64,000 bases of DNA. Source: Bugulina stolonifera (taxonomy: Eukaryota; Bryozoa; Gymnolaemata; Cheilostomatida; Bugulidae). The notes under the pieces were generated by a model that made no database searches, was not told the origin of the DNA, and saw only the letters and a list, made by a program, of their open reading frames with translations. Made by a program: the position numbers and the translations under genes. Positions within the stretch are counted from its first letter, which is position 1; each line of letters starts with the position of its first letter. Location: contig OW285189.1 of the NCBI GenBank assembly GCA_935421135.1, forward strand, positions 7,213,072-7,277,071. The letters are read 5' to 3'. Positions 52,437 to 64,000 of this stretch are shown one piece after another.

Positions 52437-52765
52437 AGGAAGTGGAGATACCGTTAGGCGTTAGGTAAGGTGCACACATGGACCTCGTATTCTAGAGAGA
52501 TTTCATTCTTGTGATGTTAACCAGAAGTGAAACAAATAAGTCATTCAATTGTACAGTCAGACGTCACTTAATGATTGTGTGTATTGATTTACTGTACGTG
52601 ATGTACATATATGTATATAGTCTACAGCATCTAGTAGCAGTAATAAATAGTACTGGTATCAACATTACTATATTAATGTGACAGATATAGAAATCAAAAT
52701 AGAACCCCTTCAGACCGAAAACCATTTCACTTCTTCCAAGTCTAATGATACAGCAATTCTAACAG
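52437..52765 (+). pseudogene. Orphan zinc-finger-gene exons 2 and 3
   Basis: Exon-2-like sequence (about 52431-52467) and an 81-base exon 3 (52685-52765, with IKIEPLQTE) match the zinc-finger genes, with the intron between them partly kept. No finger exon follows before the gene-2 relics, so this is a partial duplicate. Confidence 0.7.
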
Positions 52766-53404
52766 GTTTGTTGTTATTATTTATTTCACAAGTCACGTTT
52801 CCATAAGACTTTTCCTTATACTTAAATTTTAGGAAAAGTAAAGGGTTTTTACGTCAGGACCACATGCTAAAAGCGCTATGTGCTACATGTATGTACTAAT
52901 TATACTACAGGCTATTGTCTGCATATAATTATACAGGAGTTGTCTACTCTTCATGTGATAAATCTGTTAATTATACCAACATGTAATAATGCAGATGGTG
53001 ATCACTCTGTGTACTATTGAATTGATTATATAAGGAGGTCGCAACTGCTGGTGATGGTTTTTTCCGACCCTCATCGCTAACATGCAAATTAATTTTTTGC
53101 GACCCCCTTCGGAAAATAATTAATTTTTTTAGTTTTTGCGACCCCATTGACCCACCGTCGAGAAGACACCTATTGTTCAGAAGTTGATCACTCTTTACAG
53201 TATATGCATGTACAACACACTTTGGCTTACTTTGTTATTACTCTATTTAGGAGTTATACACTCTCTTTACTATTGGTCACTAGTAATTATACAGGAGTTG
53301 TGTGTTCTCTATTTATAATAAATACTATAGTACTATAATTGGTTGCTTGCTTTAAAGATAATATAATAGAGACAATACTCTAGAAAAGTATATAAAATAC
53401 TGTA

Positions 53405-53640
53405 CTACATCTGAAGATGTTGATGTGGTCAATAGATTTTGTAGGTCTTTGAACAGTTTAACAATATACAGTATTACAAGACACATTTATTCCTTATATT
53501 TGGATGCTAATCCTAGTATGATGTCATCATCAGAGTTGTGTATTGCATTGCTTTGGAGATCATACAAGCAAATTAGTGGATAATATACAATTTGGAAACA
53601 TGTGACTATTATGCTGGAGTTGTGTACATACAATACCCGA
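53405..53640 (+). pseudogene. Conserved 240-bp block, copy 3 (with stop)
   Basis: Counterpart of 8341-8580. The helical frame is interrupted at about 53582 (GGATAA). 52770-53404 around it holds only copies of the GGAGTTGTGTGCTCTCT motif and a GCGACCCC-containing stretch. Confidence 0.4.
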
Positions 53641-53982
53641 AATATTTAATTATACAGGAGTTGTGTGCTCTCTACATAATATACTACACAATACATACTA
53701 ATAAGCTATAAAATATCTCAGAGTTATGTTCACATGACTATAGAGCAGTTAGTAGTAACACAACTCCTGAGGAGAACTCAGATCTTAAGTTTTTTTTTAG
53801 AAATTTCTTTTAGCTTTGCTGCAGTCAAAATATTTGGATGGGCTGTTTATGACGTGCATTTGCATGGTCAGTATATGTGGTCAGTATCTTGTGGTCAGTC
53901 TGCCATCCCATGACTGAGTATATCTTGTACTCATGACTATAATAATTAGTACAATGTATATCATGATGCGCTTTACATGTAG

Positions 53983-55263
53983 ATGTACAGAATCTCTATA
54001 AGGGGTCATTGTAGACTCTGTACACAAGTTAGGAGAAACTTTGAGGAGAAATACTTGATAGATGAGTATAATAGATATACCTGTATTGTAACTTGTGGTT
54101 CAGTGTGCAAAAAATTAACATACTTGCCAATATTTTATGAAGTTGTCACCCTTAGATGGTACTTAGCTCCTACCATGATGATGTATTGTGGTGTTCCAGC
54201 TCACTTAGCCTGCACTACTGCATGGACTATATATACAATGTACACTTATGCCTGTACAGTTCATTATTATGCATGACTCTTACATGTATATACTTATTAT
54301 TGTCAATAACTGTCTGGCCCATGTGCCTTATTATTCAACCAATCATGTCTTTTGTACTTGTTTACTGCTATTATACTGCAATTACTAATGAAAAAAGTAC
54401 ATCATTGTCTATTTTCATTCTAAGTCTTTTTGCCTATTATAATTCATGGCCGACGTCTTGGATCTTACTCATATTAATACATAATTCATTTCTCATGATT
54501 GTAAGCACTTTTTGTGCATGGCCGACCCTTTTATGGTCAGACCTCGGGCACTTTTCAGCCATCTTGTTATGCAACTTCCGGGGACGACGCCTTATCGTAC
54601 CGCCCGACCCCCTGTCGGCATTTTTACCGGAAATTTAGATAGTATAAAAGCCAACACATTTTTTATGTTAAATCAGTTGTTCATTGCTCTCTAATAAAGC
54701 AACATTTCCTAACTGAACCTACAGAGTCTTACTCTTGCAGGTAGGCAGCTCCAGCCTTGGTCCCCTGGACCTTTGCCGCCCGAGCTCGTCCTCATACTCG
54801 TACTTAAGTCTCTTTCTACACTCCTTGATGAGTATAAACCTCGGACCTTAGTCGATCCTTGACTCTTAAATGAGCCTAAGCACCGGGCCTACGTCCCCTC
54901 TTCAACATAGACACTTTTTACACTCCTAGGAGTCTAAACCATCGGACCTACGTCGACCCTTGACTCTTTAATGAGTCTAAGCATCGGCCTACATCCTCTA
55001 CAATAACTATAAGAGCTTACATAACTGTTCACTCTTTATGTAATGTGTGGAAGTTTACCTTGGCAGCCCACTACCAATACCAAGCGCTTCCCACACTCGT
55101 GCTAATATCGCACCCGTGTGAAACCCAAAGCACAAAACATTACAGTATTATATTAAACTACTGTATATACACTTTAGATACAGAGACAGAAATAATAAGA
55201 CCTGTTAGACCAAGCAGATTCAAACAAGTCAGCAGAAGGATGAGGAAAATAAATAAATCATAA
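53983..55263 (+). pseudogene. Last exon of the unknown gene, split by an LTR-bearing insertion
   Basis: 53983-54003 resembles the first codons of exon 6 (ATGTACAGAATCTCTATAAG). The remainder reappears at 55178-55263 (ACAGAGACAGAAATAATAAG onward), ending at a stop with a basic tail (RRMRKINKS). About 1.17 kb lies between, including an LTR. Exons 1-5 of this copy are not seen, so it is a relic. Confidence 0.6.
54498..55143 (+). repeat. Solo LTR, family R1 (sense)
   Basis: Opposite orientation to the other R1 copies: TATA box (AGTATAAAAGCC, 54640-54651), polyadenylation signal (CTAATAAAGC, 54691-54700), GC-rich U5 with repeated GACTCTT..AATGAGTCTAAGC blocks, and the end AAACATTACA at 55143. The left edge is approximate. 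Confidence 0.65.
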
Positions 55264-55810
55264 CACAATAGTGGACTGTCAACATATCAATAGTTACATC
55301 CAGATTATGCAAGTGTTTTATTGATGGGCTGTATACTACAGTCACCCTCCTTCAACAGTTTATAAAGGATATTAGGCTAAAGTAATTATTCATTACATTT
55401 GGAGAGTGTGACATAACATCCATATAACAGTATTGTACTGTTAGGTAAGCAAACCAGTTGTGAAGAGATAATAGTGGAAGTAGTGGAGCTGAAGGTAAGT
55501 TGCATCTGACATGTTTAGTAGAATAAAGGCCAACTAGTATGTTGTAGATGAATGACTCTATTATATATTATTATTATAGGTACCTCTTGTTGATCATTCT
55601 TCTATTGCATACAAGTTTACGTTTACTGTTTATTATAATTCATATAGTCTAGTCAAGTTACACCTTCTACTGAGGAATAACATAGCACAAGCCAGTCACC
55701 AAAATCATGGAGGATTGTAAAGGTATGAATTATCTATAGATTGCTATATGTTCTATAACACAATATATACTATAGTGTAAAAGTGTAGGCTGGCAGTGAG
55801 TGTACCAGTT

Positions 55811-55890
55811 ACAGTGTAGGCTACAGTGTAGGCTACAGTGTAGGCTACAGTGTAGGCTACACTGTAGGCTACAGTGTAGGCTACAATGTA
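55811..55890. repeat. 12-bp tandem repeat (TACAGTGTAGGC)
   Basis: Six to seven units, in intron 1 of the copy-3 zinc-finger gene. Confidence 0.85.
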
Positions 55891-56073
55891 GGTGTACAAT
55901 GTACTTGCACATTTGTAGGTAAGTGTAGACTGTACAGTATGGAAGGTATAGGGCTATTAAATAGGATATCACAAAAACTTGATCTATTAAAAGATTAACC
56001 CACAACCTGTTTTGTTTGCAAGTTTTGTCTCACAAAGTTTATTTGAAATATTGAGATTGGTTTGCCTGTCAGG

Positions 56074-56885
56074 TTGTAATGCTGGGCACACGAGTACCGA
56101 TGCCGGTACGGGTGTGGGAAGAGTCTAGGAGTGGTCGACCAGACTTGCTTCCAATTACATAAAGAGTGAACAGTGCTTGTATAGTATTACTGAGCTGAGC
56201 TACGTATGAGGCCCATAGGGTCCAAGTTAATGCTTAGAATAAATTTTGAGAGAGTACATTCTATCTTAGTCAGAAAGTGCGGGCTTCAAGGTCCAATGGG
56301 ACCGCGAGCTAGAACTAGCTTTGCTATGAAAGAAGACTCTGTGTAGTTCTTATGTGTCTTTATTGAAGTCCAAGCATCAACTGATTCACAATGAAAAAGC
56401 ACACACTTTATATTATATACTATTGGATTTCCGGTAAAAGTTTCCGGTAAACGGACGATAGAGTATCATCCTGGCATTGCGCAACAAGATGGTGGAAAAA
56501 GGTATGAGGTCCGACCTCTTTAAGGTCGGCCATATACACAAAATGCATATAATAATAAAGATGTTATAATGAATTAATTGCAACTAATTAGAGGAGCCTC
56601 GGGCCTATAAAAGCAGATATTAATGTAGGCTATACAATCATGTAGTTTTGAATCAGTTACAACTGAATTCAAGGAATTGCACACTATACAACTGTAAGTG
56701 AGTTATACGTAGGTATGAGCATATGTGCACATGACAGAGTAGATACAAGAGTAATTATACAAGTATGAATTGAGGAAGACAACTACCAGGCACTAGTGCG
56801 CATTAAATGTAAGTCCAGTGGAGGCTGAGGCTATAATATTGTTAGTACAGAGGAATGTCCTGCCTCACCGCAACGTGAAGTCGGA
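56074..56885 (-). repeat. Solo LTR, family R1 (antisense), diverged
   Basis: Starts TGTAATGCTGGGCACACGAG; contains GTGTCTTTATTGAAGTCCAA (reversed polyadenylation signal) and ends near AATGTCCTGCCTCACC. Same family as 51347-52132 and 59506-60490. The end is approximate. Confidence 0.55.
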
Positions 56886-57395
56886 GTGTTGGTATAGTAA
56901 CATGATTAACTATCTGCTGCTGTATACCTTTGCAAGCTGCCATGCAAATGTATACATGTATTAGCAATAAAGCTGAAGTATAGTTTACAGAATTTAATAT
57001 CTGCTGGCCAACTTACCCATTTACTGACCTGTCCACTCACCTAATAACCTGTCCACTCACCTACTAACCTGTCCACTCACCTAGTAGCCTGTCCACCCAT
57101 CTGCTGGCTGTCCATTCCCATATAGTTGACGTGCCTGCCCACTCCTATATCATTCTATCAATCTGTTTTAGACGTCATTTTTAACCAATGAGATTCTATT
57201 GTAGCTGTTTCAGTGAAGAGAGAAGAGGAAATGGATATCCCGATGGGTAAGGTGCACACATACACATATACTGTAGACCTCATATTCCATAAGTTACTAG
57301 ACTAACATAAACATAGGCATGTAAGATTCACTAGGGCATCGGTTGCTGAGAGTGAGTTTCTACATTTCTCATAGACAGGAGCATATATCCATGTA

Positions 57396-57968
57396 CCAGG
57401 GCCGATCCAAAAGTTCTTAGCCTAACCAAGAAGGGCATGCAGTAGACTAGTGAAATTTTTCCAGGCATGTCATAGGCCCTTTTTAGACATGCATCCCATA
57501 TATAGACAAGGTACCAATCAGTAAACATTTCCTGGCTCCAGTGCAAGTTTGGCTGCAACAGCGGAGAGTAGAGCTGGAAGCAGCAATGGAGGAAAATGAA
57601 TGCAGAGCAGTTATTAAATATCTTCATTTAAAAGACCTCTCTAACAAATTAATCCATGAGGATATGGTGACTACTTCAGGGAAGGCTGTCTCTAGTTATG
57701 TCATAGCTAGAACTTGGGCTGCCAAGTTCAAAAGAGGGGAAACCTGACCTGAAGATGCTCTAAGGTCAGGACAGTCTGCAGACACAATCACCTCAGACAT
57801 GGTCTAAATTAAAACTTTTTCTCCAATGGCTTAATGAAGCTGGAGTGTCGGTGGAAGAAGCGTATTGGGGTCAAGGGTCAAGGGGGACTACATTGAAAAA
57901 TAAAGTGAAAGTAAGTAAATATTATATTTTCATCTTTGCTAGGCTAAGGACTTTTGGATCGACTCTCG
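57396..57968 (+). mobile_element. Internally deleted mariner element (573 bp)
   Basis: The inverted ends contain CGATCCAAAAGTTCTTAGCC and the complement of CGATCCAAAAGTCCTTAGCC, flanked by TA (57394-57395 and 57969-57970). An open frame (to 57747) encodes the N-terminal helix-turn-helix of a mariner transposase (RAVIKYLHLKDLSNKLIHED). After it only the extreme C-terminal coding segment remains (RWKKRI..GDYIEK-like), so the catalytic DDD region is deleted. Non-autonomous. Confidence 0.88.
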
Positions 57969-57969
57969 T

Positions 57970-59505
57970 ATGTCAATTCTAGAAAGATTTAATTGTTGTT
58001 TTGTTGACCAAAAGTGAAGTAAGTCATTCAATTGTACATTCGGACGTCACTTAAAGTACTACTGAAATCATGCCTTTTCATGTAGCAATTATGCTATATA
58101 GGTTATTATTTTACAATATATGCAACAAAAATTCATATAACATAATCAGTTTGTCTGTTTTCTGCAAATGGAAAACACTGCAAGCTCTCATTCTGCCATA
58201 TTTAATTACAAAGGATGTAAACTTTGTTTACTCTGTAACTGTGGAAACAAAATGGAAGTTGTTACATAACAAAGCCTAGCCAATTAAATTAGTGTGGTTA
58301 ATTTAGCTGAAATTCCAGCATAGGTAATGGGTGGGAATTAATGCCAGCAGTACCCAATATCCTCATCTAATCTGCTATTCCAAGTCTAGCTTCAAATAGA
58401 AACTTGGATCTAGTTAATCACTGTGCCTTTGGTAAAATTTTGCTTGTTACAGCAGAGTACCTCAGTTCTACCATGTTTTCTTGTTTTATGTGCATTTGCT
58501 TACTACAGTATGTGGCCCCAAATGATGTACGCCACACTTACACCACTCTCAATTGGCTTGAATAACAGTTGCATTACTTCCTATCCCTCCAATGAAATAT
58601 TTATTTGTATTAGAGTGCAGTACATTTTAATGTACAGTAATACAATGCATGCACCTTGTAATACATGTACATACTGATACTGTATTAGACCATAACGCAG
58701 TAAAATGTTATTATATACATTGTACATGTAGTTATACTATATGTATAATATACTGTTTTGTAATTCAATGTAATATAACATAATTATTATAGTTTAACTA
58801 GTATATACTACAAAATGTATATACTATAATATAGTATCTACTCTATATTTTCATGCAAGTACTACTGTATATCTGTACCTACATGTACATGATTTGTATT
58901 AATAAGTAACATGGTTGAACATATTTATAATCTCAAACAGGTGTATGGATGTACATGTAGGTCTATAATAACAATTGTTACATGCATATTATATTGCCAC
59001 TGGTAATTTAAATATCAAAATTATTTTGCATGTATACATGTGTACATGTATACATGTATTATACTAACAATATCTGCAGAAGTATTATATTACTACAACA
59101 TAGCCATAGCCCTCAACGGCAACTACAGGATTTTTTGTCTCAATATCCTCACTCATACCTTCCTTTGCTTGCCCTGCTTGTACTGTATTACTCAATGGCT
59201 GGTCATATTATTGAGAAAACCATAGGATTACATAAGCCAAATAATTACAGAAAGCTCATAGCTGTGAGATTGTAGTGTAAGTATGGGGCACCTGGTAACT
59301 CCCCTACACAGGACTATAATTAGAGAGCCAAGCTATGGGCCTTCACACGTCATACAGGATGTGGACAACACCCCTGTAACTTGGGACTTCCTTTTCCAGA
59401 TCCCACTTTTCATGATAATTTTATATGCTGGCATATCCCAGCCCAAATTATTTTCAGAGTTTTGATAAAGTGAATATAGCAGCCTCAGGGCTTAATGTTT
59501 AGATA
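57970..59505. other. AT-rich intron sequence, no gene seen
   Basis: It lies within intron 2 of the copy-3 zinc-finger gene. Short open frames (for example 58423-58677 and 59030-59275) have no recognisable domain. TACATGTA-rich low-complexity runs are frequent. Confidence 0.5.
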
Positions 59506-60490
59506 TTGTAATGTTTTGGAGTACTATTGCATATGAGAGCCGGGGGCTACAAGTATGTGAAGGGCTTGGAAGGTGGTAGAGGCCGACCAAGTGTACCTTC
59601 TGCTCATTACATAAAAGAGTGAACAGTTATGGGTGCTCTTTATAGTGTAGATTGTAGATTATATCAGACGTAGGCCGATGCCGAGACTCATTGGAGCTCA
59701 GGACTGACGTAGGTCATGTAGAGTTTATACTCCGAGGGAGTGTAGAGAAAGAATGTCTAACCTTGAGAACCTAAGTCCGACGCTAGGTTCATTAGAACCC
59801 GGGATCGGCCTAAGCCTAAGGGGTGGATAGAGATGTGCTTAGCCTAGGATGAGGTGAACTCGAGCCGTACTGAATCTCAAGGGGATTCTCAGGTGGAGTT
59901 ACCCACCTAAAGAGTAAGCCTCTGTAGGTTGAGTTAGGAGATGTTGCTTTATTCAAGCGCAATCAACAACTGATTCACAATAGAAAATGCACTGCCTTAT
60001 ATACATAACAAACTTCCGGCAAAAAGGGACGACATGGTGTCGGTTATCCGACATGGGGTCGGCTCCAGAACTTACGCAACAATATGTCTGGTTCCGCCCG
60101 ACTCGGCCATATGAAAAGGTCGGCCATTGCAAAAAATGCGCTTACAATAGGTAGAAACATGTCGTCTGTAAATATGAACTAAATCCATAAGGTCGGCCAC
60201 GTGGTTACAATATAAAGTGGCAAAAAGACTCTAATAATTCACAATCAGGTAAGGATAGACAATTACTAAATAAGTATAAATGTGGGAAAAACCAAGTTGC
60301 AATAGAACGTAATTCCAAGGCTTGATTGCTAGTACAGACATGTATATAGGACACGCAGTGGATAATAAGGTAATGAATGCATGGATAATATGGATAAACA
60401 ATGTATGGATAAGATATTGAATGTGATTAAATGTCAGCTATTATAATTGTCAGTGTGGCTGGCCTAGGTGCCATTACCACGGAGGCTGTT
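59506..60490 (-). repeat. Solo LTR, family R1 (antisense), long form
   Basis: Starts TGTAATGTTTTGGAGTAC. It contains GCTTTATTCAAGCGC (reversed polyadenylation signal) and GGTCGGCCA-type motifs shared with the other R1 copies. The right end is not sharply defined. Confidence 0.55.
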
Positions 60491-62845
60491 TCACCACAAT
60501 ATACCAAACAAAATATTATCATTTCTCTAGCCCTTTAATGATTGTGTGTGTTCATTTACTGTATGTGATGTACATGTATGTATATACATGTAGTCTACAT
60601 CTAGTAGCAGTAATAAATAGTACTAGGATATCAACATTACTATATTATTACTGTGACAGATATAGAGATCAAAATAGAACCCCTTGAGACTGAATACCAT
60701 TTCACTTCTTCCAAGTCTACTGATACAGCAGTTCTAACAGGTTTGTTTTAATGTTTATTTCACAAGTCACCTTTCTATAAGTTTTTTCATTCTACTCATG
60801 TTATAGGAAAAGCAAAGGGTGTTCACACCAAGACCATGTGCTAAGAGGGAGTTGGCCACATTCATACGAGAGATTTCTGTAACTGTCGCCTTCTAATATC
60901 CGAAAAATTGGTTAATCTGCTAATGGATGCATAATTGTGTTTGTAAAGTGTGTTTAAATTTTTTGATTTATTGATTCAAAATGTAAGTTTAGTGCTTATC
61001 ACTGATTGGACAATGACAATCATTTATCAGAGGAAAAGTACGGTGCTGAGTTGGAATGATCCAAGCGATATAGTGCCTTGGATGTCACTACACATGTTTT
61101 CATTTGCAGTCATTCAAGTCTCTTTATTTTATAGAGGGTAGAGTGAAGTCAGAACCATGTGATGAACAGATTCCTGTTAGAGAGAGTGATGGTGAGTTAT
61201 GTTTTGTGTATTTACCATCATGTGGACCCTGTGTGGAGTTGTCATTCCTTCTCATGACGTGGTTTGCTCTACATTTACATTCAACCAACTTTTGACAGTA
61301 ACGGTGAAAGGGTCTTTACTCCAAACATTATTTGGTAAGTGTTGGTCAAAAGGACACAGTAAGCTAGTTCATGAGTACACAAAATAGCACAAGTAATTAC
61401 AGCGTAGCTGTTATTCATACACAGCATGCCAGGTAAGTCAAACCATGGGGTACAAGATAGGATCCACAGTAACTGATAGAGATAAATGATTAAACTATGA
61501 ACTTATAAGTATCTAGTACAAGACGTGTGGCTAAGATTTAACTGAAATAGAGGCCCAAGACATAACAGTATGTACTCATGTATATGCGCTAATATTATGA
61601 TTGTAATAATTTTAGTATATGAAGATGCTCGAGAGAATTGCTCAAAATGCAAGCAAAGCTTCCCTAATGAGAAAGATTTAACCAATCACAAGTGTTCAAA
61701 TGGACCAACCAATCACCATCAATGTACTATTTGTAAGAAGGTCTTTAAGTATGCCAAGGTTCTGAGGGATCACTTGGTAGTTCACACAGGAGAGAAACCA
61801 TACAACTGTATGATATGCAATAAGAACTTTACACAGGCCAGTACTTTGAGAGAACATAGACGGATTCACACAGGGGAGAAATGACATCAGTGTGAAATCT
61901 GTAACAAGTCCTTCACACAACTAAATGCTTTAAAAAGTCACAGATTAGTGCACACTGAGGAGAGAAACCATTGCTGTAACATCTGTAACAAACGATTTAA
62001 GAATTCAATACAATTAAAAGGTCATCAACAGATACACAAGAAGGAGAAACCTTACAAGTGTTCCGTCTGTGATGCAGCATTTCATGTGAGTAGTACTTTA
62101 AAGAGTCACCAACGAGTTCATACAGGTGAGAGACCATACAGCAGCCATATTTGTAGCAAAGCGTATGCCCGTTCATATGAACTGAAACAACATAAATTAA
62201 TACATTCTGGTGAAAGGGAGCGGAAATACATTTGTCCAGTCTGTCAAAAGTCTTTCTTCTCAAAATCAGCACTCGAGATCCATCAGGAGACGCATAGAGA
62301 GAAGACTCATTTCTGTGCTATCTGTGGGAAAGCATTCAGACAAAAAGGTACATTAAAGAGTCATATGATAGTGCACGCTGATGAAAGACCTCACCATTGC
62401 TCACTTTGTGATCAGAGGTTCAAGTTGAAGCAAGCACTCAACAAGCATACTAACTGTGTTCATGGGGACATTAGACCTTATGGCTGTAAGACATGTGGTA
62501 AAACATTTAAAACTTCAAATGTTTTAAAGGCTCATGAGAGGCTTCACACAGGAGAAAAACCGTACGTCTGCAATGTCTGTGATAAAAGGTTCACACAGAG
62601 AGGTAGTTTACGTAGTCATCAAAAAGTTCATACGAATAACCAAATTCATCAATGCTCTGTGTGCGAACGACAGTATAAACGTGCTGCTTACTTGAGGAAA
62701 CATATGCTTACCCATGAAGATCAACAGAACAGTGACTAAAGCTAACTATACCTACATGGTAGTACTTCCGTCTACAATCCAGACAATCTTTAAACTAGAG
62801 TTGTGTGCTCCCAGCATATTATTAACTACACAATATACAGATGAC

Positions 62846-63113
62846 CGAGTTGTTGGAATGCTGAACCTTCATGCTGAAGGTTCCAGGTTCGAATGCCGGT
62901 CACGTTGGTGTTAACAAGAGCATTCAGCCACAATTGCTCCTGTGGCTCCTATGAAAGTCCTTGAAGCCATGCAAGCCTGCCTCTACCTCTGCCAAAAAAG
63001 GCCCATGTCATTTGGGCCTTTTTCCCAGGGTGTTGGCCAGCACTGGCACCTGGCAGTGCAAGCTGCAAGGGGCTGGTCACGCTAAGAAGTGTAAACCGGT
63101 GTATTTTTTTAAT
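62846..63113 (+). mobile_element. tRNA-derived SINE (268 bp)
   Basis: A 7-bp target duplication AGATGAC flanks it (62839-62845 and 63114-63120), and copy 1 near 7872 has the empty site with a single AGATGAC. It contains a polymerase III B box (GGTTCGAATGCC at about 62886) and an A-box-like CCGAGTTGTTGG at its start, a body, and a T-rich 3' tail. Confidence 0.8.
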
Positions 63114-63575
63114 AGATGACTAGCTAACACAAGGCCTGTGTGCTCTACCTGTAGTACTAGTATTTTTCATCTACTAATACTACACATCTACACTAATTCT
63201 AATAGTACGATACTAATACTACAGGCCATTGACTGCCTATAAGTATGCAGGAGTTGTTTACTCTCCATGTAATAAATCCACAACCTACATGTAACAATAC
63301 GGGAGGTGATAACTCTGCGTACAATTGATTATACATGTATGTGATTGTTCAAGAGTTGAGCACTCTTTACAGTACATGTACAACACACTTTGGTTTACTT
63401 TGTCATTACTCTATTTAGGAGTTATACACTCTCTTTTTAATATGTACTGTTGGTCACATGTAATCATACAGGAGTTGTGTGCTCTTTATTTATAATAAAT
63501 ACTATACTATAATTGGTTGCTTACTTCAAATATAATGTAATAGAGACAATACTCTAGAAAAGCACATGGAATATT

Positions 63576-63823
63576 GTTCTACATTTGAAGATGTTGATGT
63601 GGTCAATAGATTTTGTAGGGTTTTGAACAGTTTAACAATATACAGTATTATAAGGCACATTTATTCTTTATATTTGGATGCTAATCCTAGTATGATATCA
63701 TCATCAGAGTTTTGTATTGCATTGTTTTTGAGATCATGCAAGCAAATTAGTGGATATTATACAATTTGGAAATATGTGACTATTATACTGGAGTTGTGTA
63801 CACATTATACTGGAAATATTTAA
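63576..63823 (+). other. Conserved 240-bp block, best open copy
   Basis: An 85-codon frame runs from ATG 63566 through EDVDVVNRFCR to the helical region and stops after TGNI. This is the only copy open across the whole block. It precedes the expected position of a third unknown-gene copy, which would lie beyond the window. Confidence 0.35.
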
Positions 63824-63896
63824 TTATACAGGAATTGTGTGCTCTCTGTATTATAGTGCTACGCACAATAATATTATTGCAAATATGTAATACGAG

Positions 63897-64000
63897 CATT
63901 GTTTCAAGTGGAACAGATGAGGTGGGTACACTGTGCATGCAGTCTTAGGGCATTCCCTATAGTTGAATGTAAAAAAATTACACATGCAGTGATCCTATCT
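63897..64000. mobile_element. Start of a second hAT copy (cut by window end)
   Basis: CATTGTTTCAAGTGGAACAG followed by ATGAGGTGGGTACAC matches the left end of the hAT element at 12859 (CAGTGTTCGAAGTGGAAC) with a few substitutions. The rest is outside the window. Confidence 0.6.

Larger units (their letters stand above)
55707..62739 (+). pseudogene. C2H2 zinc-finger gene, copy 3, with in-frame stop and damaged finger
   Basis: Exons 55707-55722, 57205-57246, 60660-60740, 61135-61191 and 61616-62739 keep splice sites and phases. The three PsiKxE motifs remain. The finger exon has two extra N-terminal fingers absent from copies 1 and 2. A TGA at 61882-61884 stands where the others have CGA (Arg in a GEK-R linker), and the frame continues open to 62739. 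In a later finger the first zinc-binding Cys is Ser (YSSHIC). So either a truncated three-finger product is made, or the gene is dead. Its introns are filled with an R1 LTR pair and a mariner remnant. Confidence 0.8.

Noticed and set aside
54156..54638. 160-codon hydrophobic ORF resembling a multi-pass membrane protein
   Set aside because: Hydrophobicity follows from T-rich sequence; it overlaps the start of an LTR and has no conserved counterpart.
62846..62930. tRNA gene suggested by the A- and B-box-like motifs
   Set aside because: The segment does not fold as a tRNA, continues into a longer body with a T-rich tail, and is flanked by a target duplication, so a SINE explains it better.

Overview
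The window is eukaryotic, and more precisely invertebrate-metazoan, nuclear DNA. Coding exons are short, split by small GT-AG introns, and embedded in AT-rich DNA full of mobile elements (Ty3/gypsy, solo LTRs, hAT, mariner, SINE, foldback elements and Maverick/Polinton elements). I suspect an early-branching marine invertebrate such as a demosponge, but nothing here fixes the taxon. No RNA gene of the host was recognised.

Layout. 1-1124 is the 3' end of a gypsy retrotransposon and its 154-bp LTR. 1580-11821 is copy 1 of a host segment with two genes: a C2H2 zinc-finger gene (3769-7785) and an unknown small spliced gene (9129-10966). 21869 to about 51190 is copy 2 of that segment, nearly identical but expanded by insertions. 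From about 52400 to the end lies a more diverged, partly decayed third set whose zinc-finger copy carries a nonsense codon. The near-identical pair may be a true tandem duplication or two haplotypes joined by the assembler.

The most striking content is a family of three related Polinton-type elements (A, B, C) that share one kind of GC-rich terminal inverted repeat (TIR). B and C have 6-bp target-site duplications. C (34160-45041) has TIRs of 723 bp each that match over all stretches compared, and a complete virion module: packaging ATPase, chromodomain integrase, penton-like minor capsid, pVI-like protein, double-jelly-roll major capsid and adenovirus-type protease. It has no DNA polymerase B gene. 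B (24363-30156) sits in intron 1 of the copy-2 zinc-finger gene. It has lost the virion module but carries a five-exon ankyrin gene resembling IkB, with a DSGxxS-like motif at its N-terminus. A (from 11822, right end not found) carries a frameshifted copy of the same gene, a hAT insertion, and an unrelated spliced unknown gene. All three contain a CATCGGG minisatellite between divergent promoters; in B and C it is a near-perfect giant palindrome. C keeps the promoter and leader exon that precede the ankyrin gene in B, so I infer a common ancestor with both capsid genes and an IkB-like gene.

The rest of the window is repeats: solo LTRs of one family in both orientations, a 1.78-kb DNA transposon with reiterated subterminal motifs, a deletion-derivative mariner, a tRNA-derived SINE with target duplication, foldback elements and several minisatellites.
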